Notes under the pieces: model-generated
Told to the model about the DNA's origin: nothing
The model's database searches: none
Seen by the model: only the letters and a program-made list of their open reading frames with translations
Position numbers and translations under genes: made by a program
DNA from: Burkholderiales bacterium
Lineage (GTDB): Bacteria > Pseudomonadota > Gammaproteobacteria > Burkholderiales > Ga0077523
Length of the DNA: 64,000 nucleotides
Direction of reading: 5' to 3'
NCBI GenBank assembly: GCA_022843925.1
Contig: JALHMS010000010.1
Span: 1 to 64,000, forward strand
Shown: in pieces, positions 26,444 to 37,043 of the stretch
Position numbering within the stretch: position 1 is the first letter of the stretch
Layout of the letters: the number at the start of each line of letters is the position of its first letter

Positions 26444-27868
26444 TCAGGCGAGGTCGTCGCGCGCGCGCGCGACGGCGGCGCGCACCTGGGCCGGCGCGGT
26501 GCCGCCGACGTGGGAACGACTTGCGAGCGACCCGTCGAGGGTCAGCACCGAATGCACGTCGTCCCCGACGAGCGGCGAGAAGGCGCGCAGCTCCTCGACG
26601 GAAAGGTCGGCGAGGTCGACGCCGCGGATGGATGCGGCGCGCACGGCGCGCGCAACGGCTTCGTGCGCCTCGCGGAACGGGAGGCCGCGCTTGACCAGGT
26701 AGTCGGCGAGATCGGTGGCGGTGGCGAAGCCCTCGGCGGCGGCAGCCCGCATCCGGGCCGCGTCCACCCGCACGCCCCGCATCATCTCGGCGTAGATCAC
26801 CAGGGTGTCGACCAGCGTGTCGACCGTGTCGAACAGCGGCTCCTTGTCCTCCTGGTTGTCCTTGTTGTACGCGAGCGGCTGGCCCTTCATCAGCGTGAGC
26901 AGCGCGACCAGATGGCCGTTCACGCGCCCGGTCTTGCCGCGCACGAGTTCCGGCACGTCGGGATTCTTCTTCTGGGGCATGATCGAGGAGCCGGTGCAGA
27001 AGCGATCGGCGAGATCGATGAACCCGAAGCGCGGGCTCATCCAGAGGATCAGTTCCTCGGAAAGCCGGGACAGGTGCGTCATGATCAGCGCCGCCGCCGC
27101 GGTGAATTCGATGGCGAAGTCCCGGTCGGAGACGGCGTCGAGCGAATTGCCGCAGACGGCATCGAAACCCAGTTCCCGGGCGACGCGCTCGCGGTCGATC
27201 GGATAGCTCGTTCCGGCGAGCGCCGCGGCGCCGAGCGGCAGGCGGTTCAAGCGGCGGCGGCAATCGACGAGGCGCTCACCGTCGCGGGAGAGCATCTCCT
27301 GGTACGCCATGAGGTGGTGACCGAACGTCACCGGCTGGGCCACCTGGAGATGGGTGAAGCCGGGCATCACGGTATCGACATGCTGCTCGGCCAGATCGAC
27401 GAGGGATCGGCGGAGGTCCTTCAGATGCCCCCCGATCCGGTCGATGGCATCACGCAGCCACAGGCGCACGTCGGTCGCGACCTGGTCGTTGCGGGAACGG
27501 CCGGTGTGCAGACGCTTGCCGGCATCGCCGACGAGGTCGGTGAGCCGCCGCTCGATGTTGAGATGGACGTCCTCGAGATCGAGCGACCACCGGAACTCGC
27601 CGCGCTCGATCTCGCCCAGGATATGCGCCATGCCGCGGCGGATATCCGCGAGGTCCTGCGCCGAGATGACGCCGACCGCCTCGAGCATGGCGGCGTGGGC
27701 GAGCGAGCCCTGGATGTCGAAGTGCGCGAGGCGATGGTCGAAGAACACGGAGGCCGTGAAGCGCTTCACGCGCTCGTCGACGGGTTCGTCGAAGCGACCG
27801 GACCAGGTCTTGGCGGATTCGGCATCGGCGGTCGATTGCACGGCGCGGGGGGGTTGTTCAGAATTCAT
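26444..27868 (-). CDS. argH: Argininosuccinate lyase
   Basis: The 474-residue enzyme splits argininosuccinate into arginine and fumarate. The fumarase/aspartase-superfamily signature [12 protein letters not shown] is present, as are [16 protein letters not shown] and the substrate segment [10 protein letters not shown]. The ATG at 27868 is used ([11 protein letters not shown]); the open frame continues to 29110, but that overlaps algZ antisense. Length is normal. The gene diverges from algZ-algR, an arrangement widespread in beta- and gammaproteobacteria. Confidence 0.96.
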   Translation of the reverse strand: MNSEQPPRAVQSTADAESAKTWSGRFDEPVDERVKRFTASVFFDHRLAHFDIQGSLAHAAMLEAVGVISAQDLADIRRGMAHILGEIERGEFRWSLDLEDVHLNIERRLTDLVGDAGKRLHTGRSRNDQVATDVRLWLRDAIDRIGGHLKDLRRSLVDLAEQHVDTVMPGFTHLQVAQPVTFGHHLMAYQEMLSRDGERLVDCRRRLNRLPLGAAALAGTSYPIDRERVARELGFDAVCGNSLDAVSDRDFAIEFTAAAALIMTHLSRLSEELILWMSPRFGFIDLADRFCTGSSIMPQKKNPDVPELVRGKTGRVNGHLVALLTLMKGQPLAYNKDNQEDKEPLFDTVDTLVDTLVIYAEMMRGVRVDAARMRAAAAEGFATATDLADYLVKRGLPFREAHEAVARAVRAASIRGVDLADLSVEELRAFSPLVGDDVHSVLTLDGSLASRSHVGGTAPAQVRAAVARARDDLA

Positions 27869-27906
27869 CGTCGTGTGGGCGGTACGGCGGGAGACGCCGG
27901 AGTGGA

Positions 27907-27939
27907 GTCGCAGTGGGATCGCAGTGGGGTCGCAGTGGC
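27907..27939. repeat. Three tandem 11-base repeats GTCGCAGTGGG upstream of argH and algZ
   Basis: Units are 27907-27917, 27918-27928 and 27929-27939 and differ at only one or two bases. Each contains CGCAGTG. The period of 11 bases is about one helical turn. They lie 38-71 bases upstream of argH and about 100-130 bases upstream of algZ, outside both genes. Confidence 0.75.
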
Positions 27940-27986
27940 GCCTGGAGCGCATCCGTCGCCACTTTCGGAGGCCGCTGGAAGGGCGA

Positions 27987-28022
27987 CGCAATCCGCGGTG
28001 AGGACGCCGCAATCCGCAGTGA
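27987..28022. repeat. Two direct 15-base repeats, 21 bases apart, upstream of algZ
   Basis: CGCAATCCGCGGTGA (27987-28001) and CGCAATCCGCAGTGA (28008-28022) differ at one base and are 21 bases apart. They share CGCRGTG with the 11-base repeats. The second copy ends 18 bases before the algZ ATG. The two-turn spacing fits the paired direct repeats bound by LytTR-type regulators, which is the family of the adjacent AlgR, but the motif itself is not a known site. Confidence 0.6.
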
Positions 28023-28039
28023 AACGGTTCGGAAAAGGC

Positions 28040-29059
28040 ATGCCGAGTATAAATCAGCACCACCGCCATCCCGACCGCCTGCCGGACTTCGCGAACATGG
28101 GCGTCTGGCTCCGCACGTTCCTGATTGTGACGGCACTCTCGTTCGCCGCCACCGTCGCGATCGCGCCCGGCTGGCGCGCCGTCCCGGAGGAGTTCTCCAT
28201 AGTGTCGATGCACACGCAACCGGTGACGGTGCTGGCACTCGCCGCACTCGCGCTGGCGGCCCCGCTCCTGCGAAGAGTGTCCTACGTCCTCGGCATCGCC
28301 GTCGTCCTGCTCGTGGCCGCGGGCGGCGCCATCGCCCTGGCCGGCGTCTCGGCCGCGCTCTTCCGCATCGACGCGGGCCCGCTCGACCGGCAGGTGTTCT
28401 TCGCGACCGTGGGCGCGGGCGTGGCGCTCGTCTATTTCCATCTGCGGGGCCGCGCGCTGTCCCCCGCACTCAGCGAGGCACGCCTGCAGGCGCTCCAGGC
28501 ACGCATCCGTCCGCACTTCCTCTTCAACAGCCTGAACGCCGTGCTTTCGCTCGTGCGGACCGACCCGCGGCGTGCGGAGACGGCCCTGGAGGACATGGCG
28601 GACCTCTTCCGCGTCTTCATGGCCGACAACCGCGATCTCGTTCCGCTGGAGCGCGAGGTCGAGCTTTGCCGGCAGTATCTCGACATCGAGCAGCTCCGGC
28701 TGGGTGAACGCCTGCGGGTGGAGTGGCACGCCGACAACATGCCGCGCGACGCGCTCGTCCCGCCGCTGCTGCTCCAGCCGTTGCTGGAGAACGCGGTCTA
28801 CCACGGCATCGAGCCCTCCACCGAACCCGGCACCGTCGTCGTCAACATCTTCCGGTCGCGCGGCGAGGTCCACATGGTCCTCCGCAACCCGTACCGCGCC
28901 GCCGCACCCCATCAGAGCGGCAACCGGATGGCGGTCGGCAACATCCGCGAACGCCTCGCCCTGCACTTCGACGAGGAGGGGCGGCTCGACACCCAGGTGC
29001 GCGATGGCGCCTACCAGGTGCACATCCGCATCCCGTACCGCACGGAACCGCGCCCGTGA
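28040..29059 (+). CDS. algZ: LytS-type sensor histidine kinase, AlgZ/FimS-like
   Basis: The 339-residue protein has several hydrophobic helices (about 25-130), then the His_kinase box [17 protein letters not shown] with the phospho-accepting histidine and the ATPase N-box [15 protein letters not shown]. It lacks a standard HisKA dimerisation domain, as in the LytS/AlgZ family. The start is ATG 28040; an upstream GGAAAAGG is very close to it, so ATG 28097 (MGVWLRTF) is an alternative. It probably controls AlgR, whose GTG overlaps its stop. In pseudomonads the pair governs alginate and pilus genes; the target here is unknown. Confidence 0.88.
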   Translation: MPSINQHHRHPDRLPDFANMGVWLRTFLIVTALSFAATVAIAPGWRAVPEEFSIVSMHTQPVTVLALAALALAAPLLRRVSYVLGIAVVLLVAAGGAIALAGVSAALFRIDAGPLDRQVFFATVGAGVALVYFHLRGRALSPALSEARLQALQARIRPHFLFNSLNAVLSLVRTDPRRAETALEDMADLFRVFMADNRDLVPLEREVELCRQYLDIEQLRLGERLRVEWHADNMPRDALVPPLLLQPLLENAVYHGIEPSTEPGTVVVNIFRSRGEVHMVLRNPYRAAAPHQSGNRMAVGNIRERLALHFDEEGRLDTQVRDGAYQVHIRIPYRTEPRP

Positions 29060-29826
29060 ACGCCCGCACCATCCTGCGCGTCGTGATCGTGGATGACGAA
29101 CCCCCGGCACGGAAGCGGCTGCGCGATCTCCTGTCGGATGCCGCCGCCGAGCATCCCTCCACGGTCGTGGGCGAGGCCTCGAACGGCCGTGAACTGCTCG
29201 ACCTGCTGCCGGACTGCCCGTGCGACCTCGTGCTGCTCGACATCCGCATGCCCGGGATGGACGGCCTGGAGGCCGCGCGACACCTGCGGTCGCTCCCCGC
29301 GCCGCCCGCCGTCATCTTCACCACTGCGTACGACGACTACGCGGTGAAGGCCTTCGAGCTGCATGCGCTCGACTACCTGATGAAGCCGATCCGCGGGCGC
29401 CGCCTCGCCGAGGCGCTGTCGCGGGTGCCGTCGTTGCGGGCACCGACGCTCGAAGTCCTGCGCGAGATCGCGCCGGCGCCGCGCACGCACATCTCGGTGC
29501 CGGAGCGGGGGCGCGTCATGCTCGTACCCGTGGCCGACATCCTGTATCTCCGCGCGGAGCTGAAGTACGTGTCGATCCGCACGGCGAACCGCGAGCATCT
29601 GCTCGAGGAATCCCTCGCGCGATTGGAACAGGAGTTCGCCGACCGTTTCGTGCGCATCCACCGCAGCTGCCTGGTGGCGAGGCATCGCATCGCCGGCTTC
29701 GAACGCGTCCCCGGGGAAGGTCACGAGGGACAGTGGGTCGCGCTGCTGGACGGCTGCGACGAGCGCCTGCCGGTATCCCGCCGGCAGAACCACATCATCC
29801 GGGAGTTCGGGCGCCAGGAACCGTGA
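29056..29826 (+). CDS. algR: LytTR-family response regulator, AlgR-like
   Basis: The 256-residue protein has an N-terminal receiver domain ([14 protein letters not shown]; phospho-acceptor Asp in [26 protein letters not shown]) and a C-terminal LytTR DNA-binding domain (residues about 150-250, [15 protein letters not shown] and [15 protein letters not shown]). GTG 29056 overlaps the algZ stop as GTGA. Proteins of this type bind pairs of short direct repeats. hemC follows 103 bases downstream. Confidence 0.93.
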   Translation: MNARTILRVVIVDDEPPARKRLRDLLSDAAAEHPSTVVGEASNGRELLDLLPDCPCDLVLLDIRMPGMDGLEAARHLRSLPAPPAVIFTTAYDDYAVKAFELHALDYLMKPIRGRRLAEALSRVPSLRAPTLEVLREIAPAPRTHISVPERGRVMLVPVADILYLRAELKYVSIRTANREHLLEESLARLEQEFADRFVRIHRSCLVARHRIAGFERVPGEGHEGQWVALLDGCDERLPVSRRQNHIIREFGRQEP

Positions 29827-29893
29827 AGCGGCGACCCCGGCCGAAGGAGCCGGCGCGCCCGCGAATGCCCGCGTCCCGCCCGGGCTTCCGGGC

Positions 29894-29899
29894 TAGAAT
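29894..29899 (+). promoter_or_regulatory. -10 box upstream of hemC
   Basis: TAGAAT lies 30 bases before the hemC GTG. No convincing -35 is seen. The GCTAGAAT context recurs in front of other genes in this lineage. Confidence 0.45.
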
Positions 29900-29929
29900 C
29901 CCGGCTCTTCCACTGCCCCTCGAACCGCT

Positions 29930-30874
29930 GTGCCAAACACTCCGAGTCGCCTCGTCATCGCCACCCGCGAAAGCGCACTCGCGCTCTGGCAGGCGGAACA
30001 CGTGAAAGCCTCCCTCGAGGCGCTCCATCCCGGGCTCACGGTGGATCTCCTCGGCATGACGACCGAGGGGGATCGCCGGCTCGGCACGACGCTCGCCAAG
30101 ATCGGCGGCAAGGGTCTCTTCGTGAAGGAACTGGAAGAGGCGCTGCTCGATGGTCGCGCCGATCTCGCAGTCCATTCCATGAAGGACGTGCCCGTGAACC
30201 TGCCGCCGGGCTTCATCCTCGCCGCCATCCTCGACCGCGAGGATCCGCGCGACGCCTTCGTCTCCGGGCGGTATGCCGACCTCGACAGCCTGCCCGCCGG
30301 CGGTCACGTGGGCACATCGAGTCTGCGGCGCGAGTCCCAGCTTCGCGCGCGCCGCCCCGATCTCCGGATCTCGCCGGTGCGCGGGAACGTGCAGACCCGC
30401 CTGCGCAAGCTGGACGAAGGCCAGTACGACGCCCTCCTGCTGGCGGCCGCCGGCCTCAAGCGCCTCGGCCTGCAGGACCGCATCCGCAGCGTCATCCCAC
30501 CCGTCGAGAGCCTGCCCGCCGTGGGTCAGGGTGCCCTCGGCATCGAGTGCCGGGCCGACCGGCTGGATGTCGTCGCGGCGCTCGCGCCCCTCGTCGATGC
30601 CGACACGACCTGGTGCGTGCACGCCGAGCGGGCGTTGAGCAGGGCGCTCGCCGGCAGCTGCACGGTCCCTCTGGGCGGCTACGCACGCATCGAGAACGGC
30701 CGCGCCACGCTGACGGGCCTGGTCGCGACGCCCGACGGTCGTCGCGTGGCCCGCGCCGAGGAAGCCGCATCGATCGCCGACACCCCGCCGGAAGTGCTGG
30801 GCCGCGCCGTCGCCGATCGCCTGATCGCCGACGGCGCCCTGGAGATTCTCGCCGCCGCGGAGGCCGCCTCTTGA
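29930..30874 (+). CDS. hemC: Hydroxymethylbilane synthase (porphobilinogen deaminase)
   Basis: The 314-residue enzyme condenses four porphobilinogen units in tetrapyrrole synthesis. The start is GTG 29930 ([21 protein letters not shown]). Conserved elements include [34 protein letters not shown] and the dipyrromethane-cofactor cysteine in GSCTVPLGG (Cys244). It is the first gene of hemCDXY; its TGA overlaps the hemD TTG. Confidence 0.96.
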   Translation: MPNTPSRLVIATRESALALWQAEHVKASLEALHPGLTVDLLGMTTEGDRRLGTTLAKIGGKGLFVKELEEALLDGRADLAVHSMKDVPVNLPPGFILAAILDREDPRDAFVSGRYADLDSLPAGGHVGTSSLRRESQLRARRPDLRISPVRGNVQTRLRKLDEGQYDALLLAAAGLKRLGLQDRIRSVIPPVESLPAVGQGALGIECRADRLDVVAALAPLVDADTTWCVHAERALSRALAGSCTVPLGGYARIENGRATLTGLVATPDGRRVARAEEAASIADTPPEVLGRAVADRLIADGALEILAAAEAAS

Positions 30875-31680
30875 GCGACGGTGCGCCGCTCACCGGGAAC
30901 GCGGTGCTGGTGACCCGCCCTGCCGGGCAGAGCGCGGCACTGGCGGCTGCGCTCTCCGCCGAAGGGGCGGAACCCGTGCTGTTCCCGACGATCGGCATCG
31001 AGGCGCTCGCCGATCACCGCGCACTCGACGATGCGCTCGATCATCTCGCCACGACGCGGCTCGCCGTGTTCGTGAGCGCCAATGCCGTCGCCCACGCCAT
31101 GCCGGCCATCGCGGCGCGGGGCGGGTTCGACGCTGCGACGCTCGTGGCCGCCATCGGCCCGGGCACGGCGCGGGCCCTGGCGCGGTTCGGGATTCCCACG
31201 GCGTTGCGGGCACCCGATGGCGCCGACAGCGAGGCGCTGCTCGACCTCCCGGAACTGGCGGAAGTCGCCGGCACCGACGTCACCATCTTCGCCGGCGAAG
31301 GCGGCCGCACGCTGCTGCGCGATGCGCTTGGCGACCGCGGCGCCCGGGTCAGGGTCGCACCCTGCTACCGCCGAGTGGTGCCGGCCGTACCCCCGATGCC
31401 GGTGGAGGCGCGCCTCCGCGAAGGCACCCTGCACGCCGTCACGATCACCAGCAGCGAAGGACTGCGCAATCTCCAGACGATGCTCGCCGCCGACGTGCTG
31501 CCCCGCCTCCACGGCCTGCCCCACGTCGTGCCGCATCCCCGCATCGCGGAGGCCACCTCGGCCCTGGGCGTGGGCGACGTCATCGTGTGCGGTGCCGGCG
31601 ATGCGGCGATCGTCGATGCCCTCTGCGCGAGGCTGGGCCGCGGCATCCGGTCGGAACAGGTCCGGCACACGACACCATGA
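30871..31680 (+). CDS. hemD: Uroporphyrinogen-III synthase
   Basis: The 269-residue protein cyclises hydroxymethylbilane into uroporphyrinogen III. It starts with [17 protein letters not shown], has the middle [10 protein letters not shown] and the C-terminal [12 protein letters not shown], all typical of HemD. The likely start is TTG 30871, which overlaps the hemC stop as TTGA; no ATG lies nearby in frame. The stop overlaps the hemX ATG by four bases, so translation is coupled along hemC-D-X. Confidence 0.9.
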   Translation: MSDGAPLTGNAVLVTRPAGQSAALAAALSAEGAEPVLFPTIGIEALADHRALDDALDHLATTRLAVFVSANAVAHAMPAIAARGGFDAATLVAAIGPGTARALARFGIPTALRAPDGADSEALLDLPELAEVAGTDVTIFAGEGGRTLLRDALGDRGARVRVAPCYRRVVPAVPPMPVEARLREGTLHAVTITSSEGLRNLQTMLAADVLPRLHGLPHVVPHPRIAEATSALGVGDVIVCGAGDAAIVDALCARLGRGIRSEQVRHTTP

Positions 31681-32768
31681 GCGAAGAACCGCAGACACCC
31701 GAGACCCCCGCGGCGGGCATCGCCCCGGCAACCCCGCCGGCTGCCCCTGCGCCTGCGCCCGCCCCCGTCGAGCAACCCTGGACGCGCGTCGCCCGATCGC
31801 TCAGCCCGGCCATGGTCGTCGCCGTCATCGCCCTCCTGCTGGGCGTGTGGCAGTGGAGCACCGCGCAGCGGGACGCCACCCGCCTGCAGACCGACCTCGC
31901 ACGGCGTCTCGCCGAGATGGAAACCTCCAGCAGGGAGACCCGCCTGATCGCCGACCAGGTGCGCAACACCGTGCGCGATCTCGAAAGCCGCTCGGGCCTC
32001 ATGGAGGCGCGCCTCATCGAGACGCAGAACCAGCGCATCGCCCTGGAGACGCTGTACCAGGAACTCGCGCGGAATCGCGACGAATGGGTGCTGGCGGAGA
32101 TCGAGCAGATCCTCATCACCGCGAATCAGCAGTTGCAGCTCGCCGGCAACATCACCTCCGCCATCATCGCGCTGGAAGCCGCGGACAAGCGCCTCGCCCA
32201 CGCGAACCGGCCGGGACTGCTCGCCCTCCGGCGCACCGTCAACCGCGATCTCGAACGGCTGAAGGCGACCACGAGTGCCGATGTGCCGGGCCTCACGCTG
32301 AAGCTCGACAACCTGATCGCGGCCATCGACGGGTTCCCGCTGGCCGCCGAGCATCGCCCGGTGGCCCGCGCGACGGCCCGCACCCGCGAAGGCGACACAT
32401 CCGCCCGCCTCACGCGCGAGATCTGGCAGGACGTGAAGGATCTCCTCCGCATCCGCGTGGCCGAAAGCCGCGACGTGCCCCTGCTCGCGCCGGACCAGGC
32501 CTACTTCGTCCGCGAGAACCTGAAACTGAAACTACTCTCCGCGCGCATCGCGCTGCTCGGACGCGACGAGCTGACCTTCCGCGGCGACATGAAGGCGGCG
32601 TCGCAATGGCTCGGCCAGTACTTCGACACCACGCAGAAGCCCGTGGGGAACGCACTGGGCCTCATGCGCCAACTCTCCAACGCTGAACTGGCCATCCAGC
32701 TCCCGGACATCGGCGACAGCCTGCAGGCGGTGCGCACGCACGGCGTCGGCCACGGCGGCCCCCGATGA
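31677..32768 (+). CDS. hemX: HemX-family membrane-anchored protein
   Basis: The 363-residue protein begins with a Pro/Ala-rich tail, one transmembrane helix (residues about 45-63, AMVVAVIALLLGVWQW) and a long coiled-coil domain (about 65-150) followed by a helical C-terminal part. It has no SAM-dependent methyltransferase motif despite the historic name uroporphyrinogen methyltransferase for some HemX proteins. Function is not established in general; it is regularly found between hemD and hemY. ATG overlaps the hemD stop. Confidence 0.88.
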   Translation: MSEEPQTPETPAAGIAPATPPAAPAPAPAPVEQPWTRVARSLSPAMVVAVIALLLGVWQWSTAQRDATRLQTDLARRLAEMETSSRETRLIADQVRNTVRDLESRSGLMEARLIETQNQRIALETLYQELARNRDEWVLAEIEQILITANQQLQLAGNITSAIIALEAADKRLAHANRPGLLALRRTVNRDLERLKATTSADVPGLTLKLDNLIAAIDGFPLAAEHRPVARATARTREGDTSARLTREIWQDVKDLLRIRVAESRDVPLLAPDQAYFVRENLKLKLLSARIALLGRDELTFRGDMKAASQWLGQYFDTTQKPVGNALGLMRQLSNAELAIQLPDIGDSLQAVRTHGVGHGGPR

Positions 32769-32787
32769 CCAGGATCCCCGGGGCGCG

Positions 32788-33996
32788 ATGAAAGTCTTCT
32801 TCTGGGTCCTGGCGCTGTTCGCGATGGCGGTGGGGACCGTCGTGGCAGCGCGCTACAACTCCGGCTACGTGCTGCTCGCTCTCGGCGGGCAGCGCCTCGA
32901 ACTGTCGGTCAACTTCGCCGTGTTCCTGCTGGTGGCCGGGTTCGCCATCCTGTACTTTTTCGTGCGGGCCGTGGCGGCAGGTCTCTCCCTCCCGTCCGAG
33001 GTCCGGCAGTTCCACGAGAACCGACGCATCGAGGCCGGTCGCACCGAGTTCATGACCGCCCTGCACGCCTACTTCGAGGGGCGCTATGGCCGCGCCGAGA
33101 AGGCGGCCGCCAAGGCCCTCGAACTGGGACACGCGCCCGCCCTGTCGGCAGTCGTGGCGGCGCGGGCGGCACACGAGACACGCGCATTCGCTGCCCGCGA
33201 CCGATATCTCTCGACCATCGAGGACCTCGACGCCGACGAGGACTACCTCCGCCGGATCACGCAGGCCGAACTGCTCCTGGAGGAGCACCGGTACCTCGAC
33301 GCGCTGGCGGTGCTGGGCCAGATCCGCGAAGGCCACACGGCTGCGCTTCGCCTGGAACTGAAGGCGCAGCAGTTGGCGCGCAACTGGGACCGCGTCGAGG
33401 CGCTCCTGCCCCAACTCGACAAGCGCCGGGTCTATGATCCGGTGGTGCTCGCCCAGTTGCGGCGGACGGCCACCGCGGAACTGCTGAAGAGGCAGGCACT
33501 CGATGTGCCGCGCCTGGGCGCCGCCTGGCAGCGGCTTCCCGAGGATCTGCGTCGCGACGATCTCGTGGCGCGCACGGCGGCCGAGCGCTACCTCGCCCTC
33601 GGCGCACCGGCCGAGGCGCACCGCATCCTCGAGGCGGCGCTCGACGCGCAGTGGGATCCGCAGGCCGTCCTCCTTTATGCCGAGACGCCCGGGGACGAAG
33701 CCGTGGCGCGGATCCAGAAGGCGGAGGGCTGGCTGCCGACGCACTCGCGGGACGCCGCCCTCCTGCTCAGCCTCGGCCGCCTGTGCGCGCACGCCGGACT
33801 CTGGGGCAAGGCGCGCAGCTATTTCGAGGCGAGCCTCGCCGTCGAGCCCTCGCACTCGAGCCACCTCGCGCTGGCCGAGCTGGCGCGCCGCGATGGCCGC
33901 GAAGACGATGCCCGCGCGCACGAGAGCCGCGCGCTGACGCTGGCCCTGGCGCAGCTCGACGAAGTGTCGGGCGGGCGGCGCCGCCATCTGTTGTAG
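32788..33996 (+). CDS. hemY: HemY-family protein with TPR repeats
   Basis: The 402-residue protein has an N-terminal hydrophobic pair (residues about 1-25 and 40-65), then the HemY N-terminal region EVRQFHENRRIEAGRTEF and tetratricopeptide-type helices (for example LSLGRLCAHAGLWGKARSYFEASL). This is the proteobacterial HemY of the hem operon, unrelated to the Bacillus protoporphyrinogen oxidase with the same name. It begins 19 bases after hemX. Role in haem synthesis is unproven. Confidence 0.92.
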   Translation: MKVFFWVLALFAMAVGTVVAARYNSGYVLLALGGQRLELSVNFAVFLLVAGFAILYFFVRAVAAGLSLPSEVRQFHENRRIEAGRTEFMTALHAYFEGRYGRAEKAAAKALELGHAPALSAVVAARAAHETRAFAARDRYLSTIEDLDADEDYLRRITQAELLLEEHRYLDALAVLGQIREGHTAALRLELKAQQLARNWDRVEALLPQLDKRRVYDPVVLAQLRRTATAELLKRQALDVPRLGAAWQRLPEDLRRDDLVARTAAERYLALGAPAEAHRILEAALDAQWDPQAVLLYAETPGDEAVARIQKAEGWLPTHSRDAALLLSLGRLCAHAGLWGKARSYFEASLAVEPSHSSHLALAELARRDGREDDARAHESRALTLALAQLDEVSGGRRRHLL

Positions 33997-34131
33997 GCAG
34001 TCCCGCAGCACCGGAACCACCGGACGTCGTCCGACAGAGGCGACGCGATCGAACAGGCAACATCGCCCGGCCGAACAACCGCCGGTCCACACCACGGAGG
34101 GCCGCGTCCGATCCCACCCAAGGAGCCGCCC

Positions 34132-36906
34132 ATGCATGCCGCCCCGAACGAGAACCACCGCGATGACGCGGACGATCTGTTGCGCGAGGACATCCGTCTC
34201 CTGGGTCGCATCCTCGGCGACACCCTCCGCGAGCAGGAAGGCGACGCCGCCTACGACCTGATCGAGCGCATCCGGCAGAGCGCGATCCGCTTCCGCCGCG
34301 ATCACGACGACGAAGCGAAGCGCGATCTCGAAGCGACGCTCGATCTCCTCGACCCCGAACGCGTGAACGCCGTGGTGCGCGCGTTCAGCTACTTCTCGCT
34401 GCTTGCGAACATCGCGGAGGACATCCAGCACAACCGCCGCGCGCGGCAGCGCGCGCTGGCCGAGGCCGCGCCCGAGACCGGCTCGCTGATGGCGGCCCTG
34501 CACCAGGCCCGCGATCGCGGACTGGACGGTCCCCGCATCACGGCCTTCCTGGACAGCGCACTGATCTCGCCGGTGCTGACGGCCCACCCGACCGAGGTGC
34601 AGCGGAAGAGCATCCTGGACTGCCAGCTCGCGATCGCCGCGCTGCTCACCCGCCGGGACCGCCTGCGCCTCACGCGCGACGAACAGGCGGCGCTGGAGGA
34701 AGACCTCCGCCGCCTCGTGCTCACCCTCTGGCAGACGCGCATGCTGCGCGAACTGAAGCTCACGGTCTCCGACGAGATCGAGAACGGTCTCGCCTACTAC
34801 CGCTACACGTTCCTGCGCGAGCTGCCGCGGCTCTACGCCCGGGTCGAGGATGCCGTGCACACGCTCTGGCCTGGCACCCGGGTCACCGGCAACGCCTGGC
34901 TGCGTCTGGGCAGCTGGATCGGCGGCGACCGCGACGGCAATCCGTTCGTGACGGACGAGGTGATGCGTCACGCCCTGCGACGGCAGAGTTCGGCGGCCAT
35001 GGACCATTATCTCGAGGAGGTGCACATGCTGGGCAGCGAGTTGTCGCAGTCCGTGCGCTTCGTGGAGATCAGCCCGGAGCTGGAAGCCCTGGCCGACCGC
35101 GTGCCGGACACGACGGGTCATCGGCGCGACGAACCCTATCGACGCGCGCTGATCGGCATCTACAGCCGGCTCGCGGCCACGTCGGTGACGCTCGACCAGC
35201 ACGTGCCGGATCGCCGCGCCGTCGTGGAAGCCGAACCCTATCGGGACTCCGCGGAACTGTCGGCGGAGCTCGACGTCATCCGCGCGTCGCTCGAACGCTT
35301 CGGTGCCTCGCGCGCCGCCCGCGGGCGCCTGCGCCAGCTGCGGCACGCCGTGCGCATCTTCGGCTTCCATCTGTCACCCCTCGACATGCGCCAGCACAGC
35401 GGCATCCACGAGCAGGTGGTGGCGGAGCTGTTCCGCCTGGGCACGCGCCGCGGCGGCTACGCAGCGATCGACGAGGAGGAGCGCCGCCGCTGGCTGCTGG
35501 AGGAGCTCGAGATGCCGCGCCTGCTGCGCTCGCCCTATCTGCAGTACAGCGATCTCGCGCGCGGCGAACTCGCGATCCTCGACACCGCGGCGCGGGAGCA
35601 GAAGCGCTACGGCGAGGCCGCCCTGCCCAACTACATCATCTCGAACACGAACAGCGTGAGCGACATGCTGGAGGTGGCGCTGCTCGCGAAGGAAGCGGGC
35701 ATGCTCGAACCCGGCAACGTCGCGCGGGTGCGCGTCAACATCATCCCGCTCTTCGAGACGATCGCGGATCTCCGCGGCTGCGGCCCGATCATGGACGAGC
35801 TGTTCTCGCTGCCCTACTACCGGCGCCTCCTCGCGTCGCGCGGCGACGTGCAGGAGGTGATGCTGGGCTACTCCGACAGCAACAAGGACGGCGGCTTCCT
35901 CACGTCGAACTGGGAGCTGTACAAGGCGGAGCTTGCGCTGGTCGAAGTGTTCGCGAAGCACCGCGTGAAGCTGCGCCTCTTCCACGGCCGGGGCGGCTCG
36001 GTGGGTCGGGGCGGCGGCCCGAGCCACCAGGCCATCCTCGCGCAACCCCCGGGATCCGTGGCGGGCCAGATCCGCATCACGGAGCAAGGCGAGGTCATCG
36101 CCTCGAAGTACTCCGACCCGGACATCGGGCATCGCAATCTCGAGACGCTCCTCGCCGCGACGCTGGAAGCCACGCTGCTCGGCCCGCAGCAGGCGCCGGC
36201 GCGGCACGACGACTGGCTGCAGGCCATGGACGCGATGAGTGCCACCTCGTTCGCGGCGTACCGGGATCTCGTCTACGAGACGCCGGGCTTCGTCCAGTTC
36301 TTCCGCGCGGCGACGCCCGTCACCGAGATCGCCGACATGAACATCGGCAGCCGTCCGGCGGCGCGCAAGAAGTCCGATCGCATCGAGGATCTCCGCGCCA
36401 TCCCGTGGGTGTTCTCGTGGTCCCTCGCGCGGATCATGCTGCCCGGCTGGTACGGCTTCGGCACGGCGGTGACCGCGCTGACGGACGCACGCGGCGAGGC
36501 CGGTCTCCAACTGCTGCGCGAGATGCATCGCGAATGGCCGTTCTTCCGCGCACTGCTCTCGAACATGGACATGGTGCTCGGCAAGAGCGACATGGGCATC
36601 GCGTCGCGCTATGCCGAACTCGTCCCGGACGAGACGCTGCGGGCCGCCATCTTCGGCCGCCTGCGCGAGGAGTGGCAGCGGACGGTCGACAGCCTCCGCG
36701 CGATCACCGGCCAGCGCGACCTGCTGGAGGGCAATCCGGAACTGCAGAAGAGCTTCCGCAACCGCTCGCCGTACATCGATCCGCTCAATCACCTGCAGGT
36801 GGACCTGCTGCGGCGCTGGCGGGCCGGCGGGACGGACGACAAGGCGAAGCGCGCGATCCTCGTCACGATCAACGGGATCGCGGCCGGGCTGCGGAACAGC
36901 GGCTGA
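34132..36906 (+). CDS. ppc: Phosphoenolpyruvate carboxylase
   Basis: The 924-residue enzyme makes oxaloacetate from phosphoenolpyruvate and bicarbonate. The catalytic histidine segment VLTAHPTEVQRKS, the glycine-rich loop FHGRGGSVGRGGGP, and the C-terminal RNRSPYIDPLNHLQ are all present, and length is normal. ATG 34132 has AAGGAG 6 bases upstream. It follows hemY after 135 bases with no feature that I could support between them. It replenishes the citric-acid cycle and could feed serine-cycle-like one-carbon assimilation, but no other such gene is here. Confidence 0.97.
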   Translation: MHAAPNENHRDDADDLLREDIRLLGRILGDTLREQEGDAAYDLIERIRQSAIRFRRDHDDEAKRDLEATLDLLDPERVNAVVRAFSYFSLLANIAEDIQHNRRARQRALAEAAPETGSLMAALHQARDRGLDGPRITAFLDSALISPVLTAHPTEVQRKSILDCQLAIAALLTRRDRLRLTRDEQAALEEDLRRLVLTLWQTRMLRELKLTVSDEIENGLAYYRYTFLRELPRLYARVEDAVHTLWPGTRVTGNAWLRLGSWIGGDRDGNPFVTDEVMRHALRRQSSAAMDHYLEEVHMLGSELSQSVRFVEISPELEALADRVPDTTGHRRDEPYRRALIGIYSRLAATSVTLDQHVPDRRAVVEAEPYRDSAELSAELDVIRASLERFGASRAARGRLRQLRHAVRIFGFHLSPLDMRQHSGIHEQVVAELFRLGTRRGGYAAIDEEERRRWLLEELEMPRLLRSPYLQYSDLARGELAILDTAAREQKRYGEAALPNYIISNTNSVSDMLEVALLAKEAGMLEPGNVARVRVNIIPLFETIADLRGCGPIMDELFSLPYYRRLLASRGDVQEVMLGYSDSNKDGGFLTSNWELYKAELALVEVFAKHRVKLRLFHGRGGSVGRGGGPSHQAILAQPPGSVAGQIRITEQGEVIASKYSDPDIGHRNLETLLAATLEATLLGPQQAPARHDDWLQAMDAMSATSFAAYRDLVYETPGFVQFFRAATPVTEIADMNIGSRPAARKKSDRIEDLRAIPWVFSWSLARIMLPGWYGFGTAVTALTDARGEAGLQLLREMHREWPFFRALLSNMDMVLGKSDMGIASRYAELVPDETLRAAIFGRLREEWQRTVDSLRAITGQRDLLEGNPELQKSFRNRSPYIDPLNHLQVDLLRRWRAGGTDDKAKRAILVTINGIAAGLRNSG

Positions 36907-37043
36907 TCCCGGGGGCGCCGTCGGCGAACCGCGGGGATGCGGTCGGCATGGCCCATGCTAGAGTCCGCCGCGTTCCCGCTCGGCGGCCCGCGCCTCGCCC
37001 GCAGGCCTTCGAACGCCATCGCTCTCCCTGCCGAGGTGACCCC

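Noticed and set aside
26510-29059. An 849-residue open frame as one protein
   Set aside because: Only the last 339 residues (from 28040) match a histidine kinase; the first 510 are antisense to argH.
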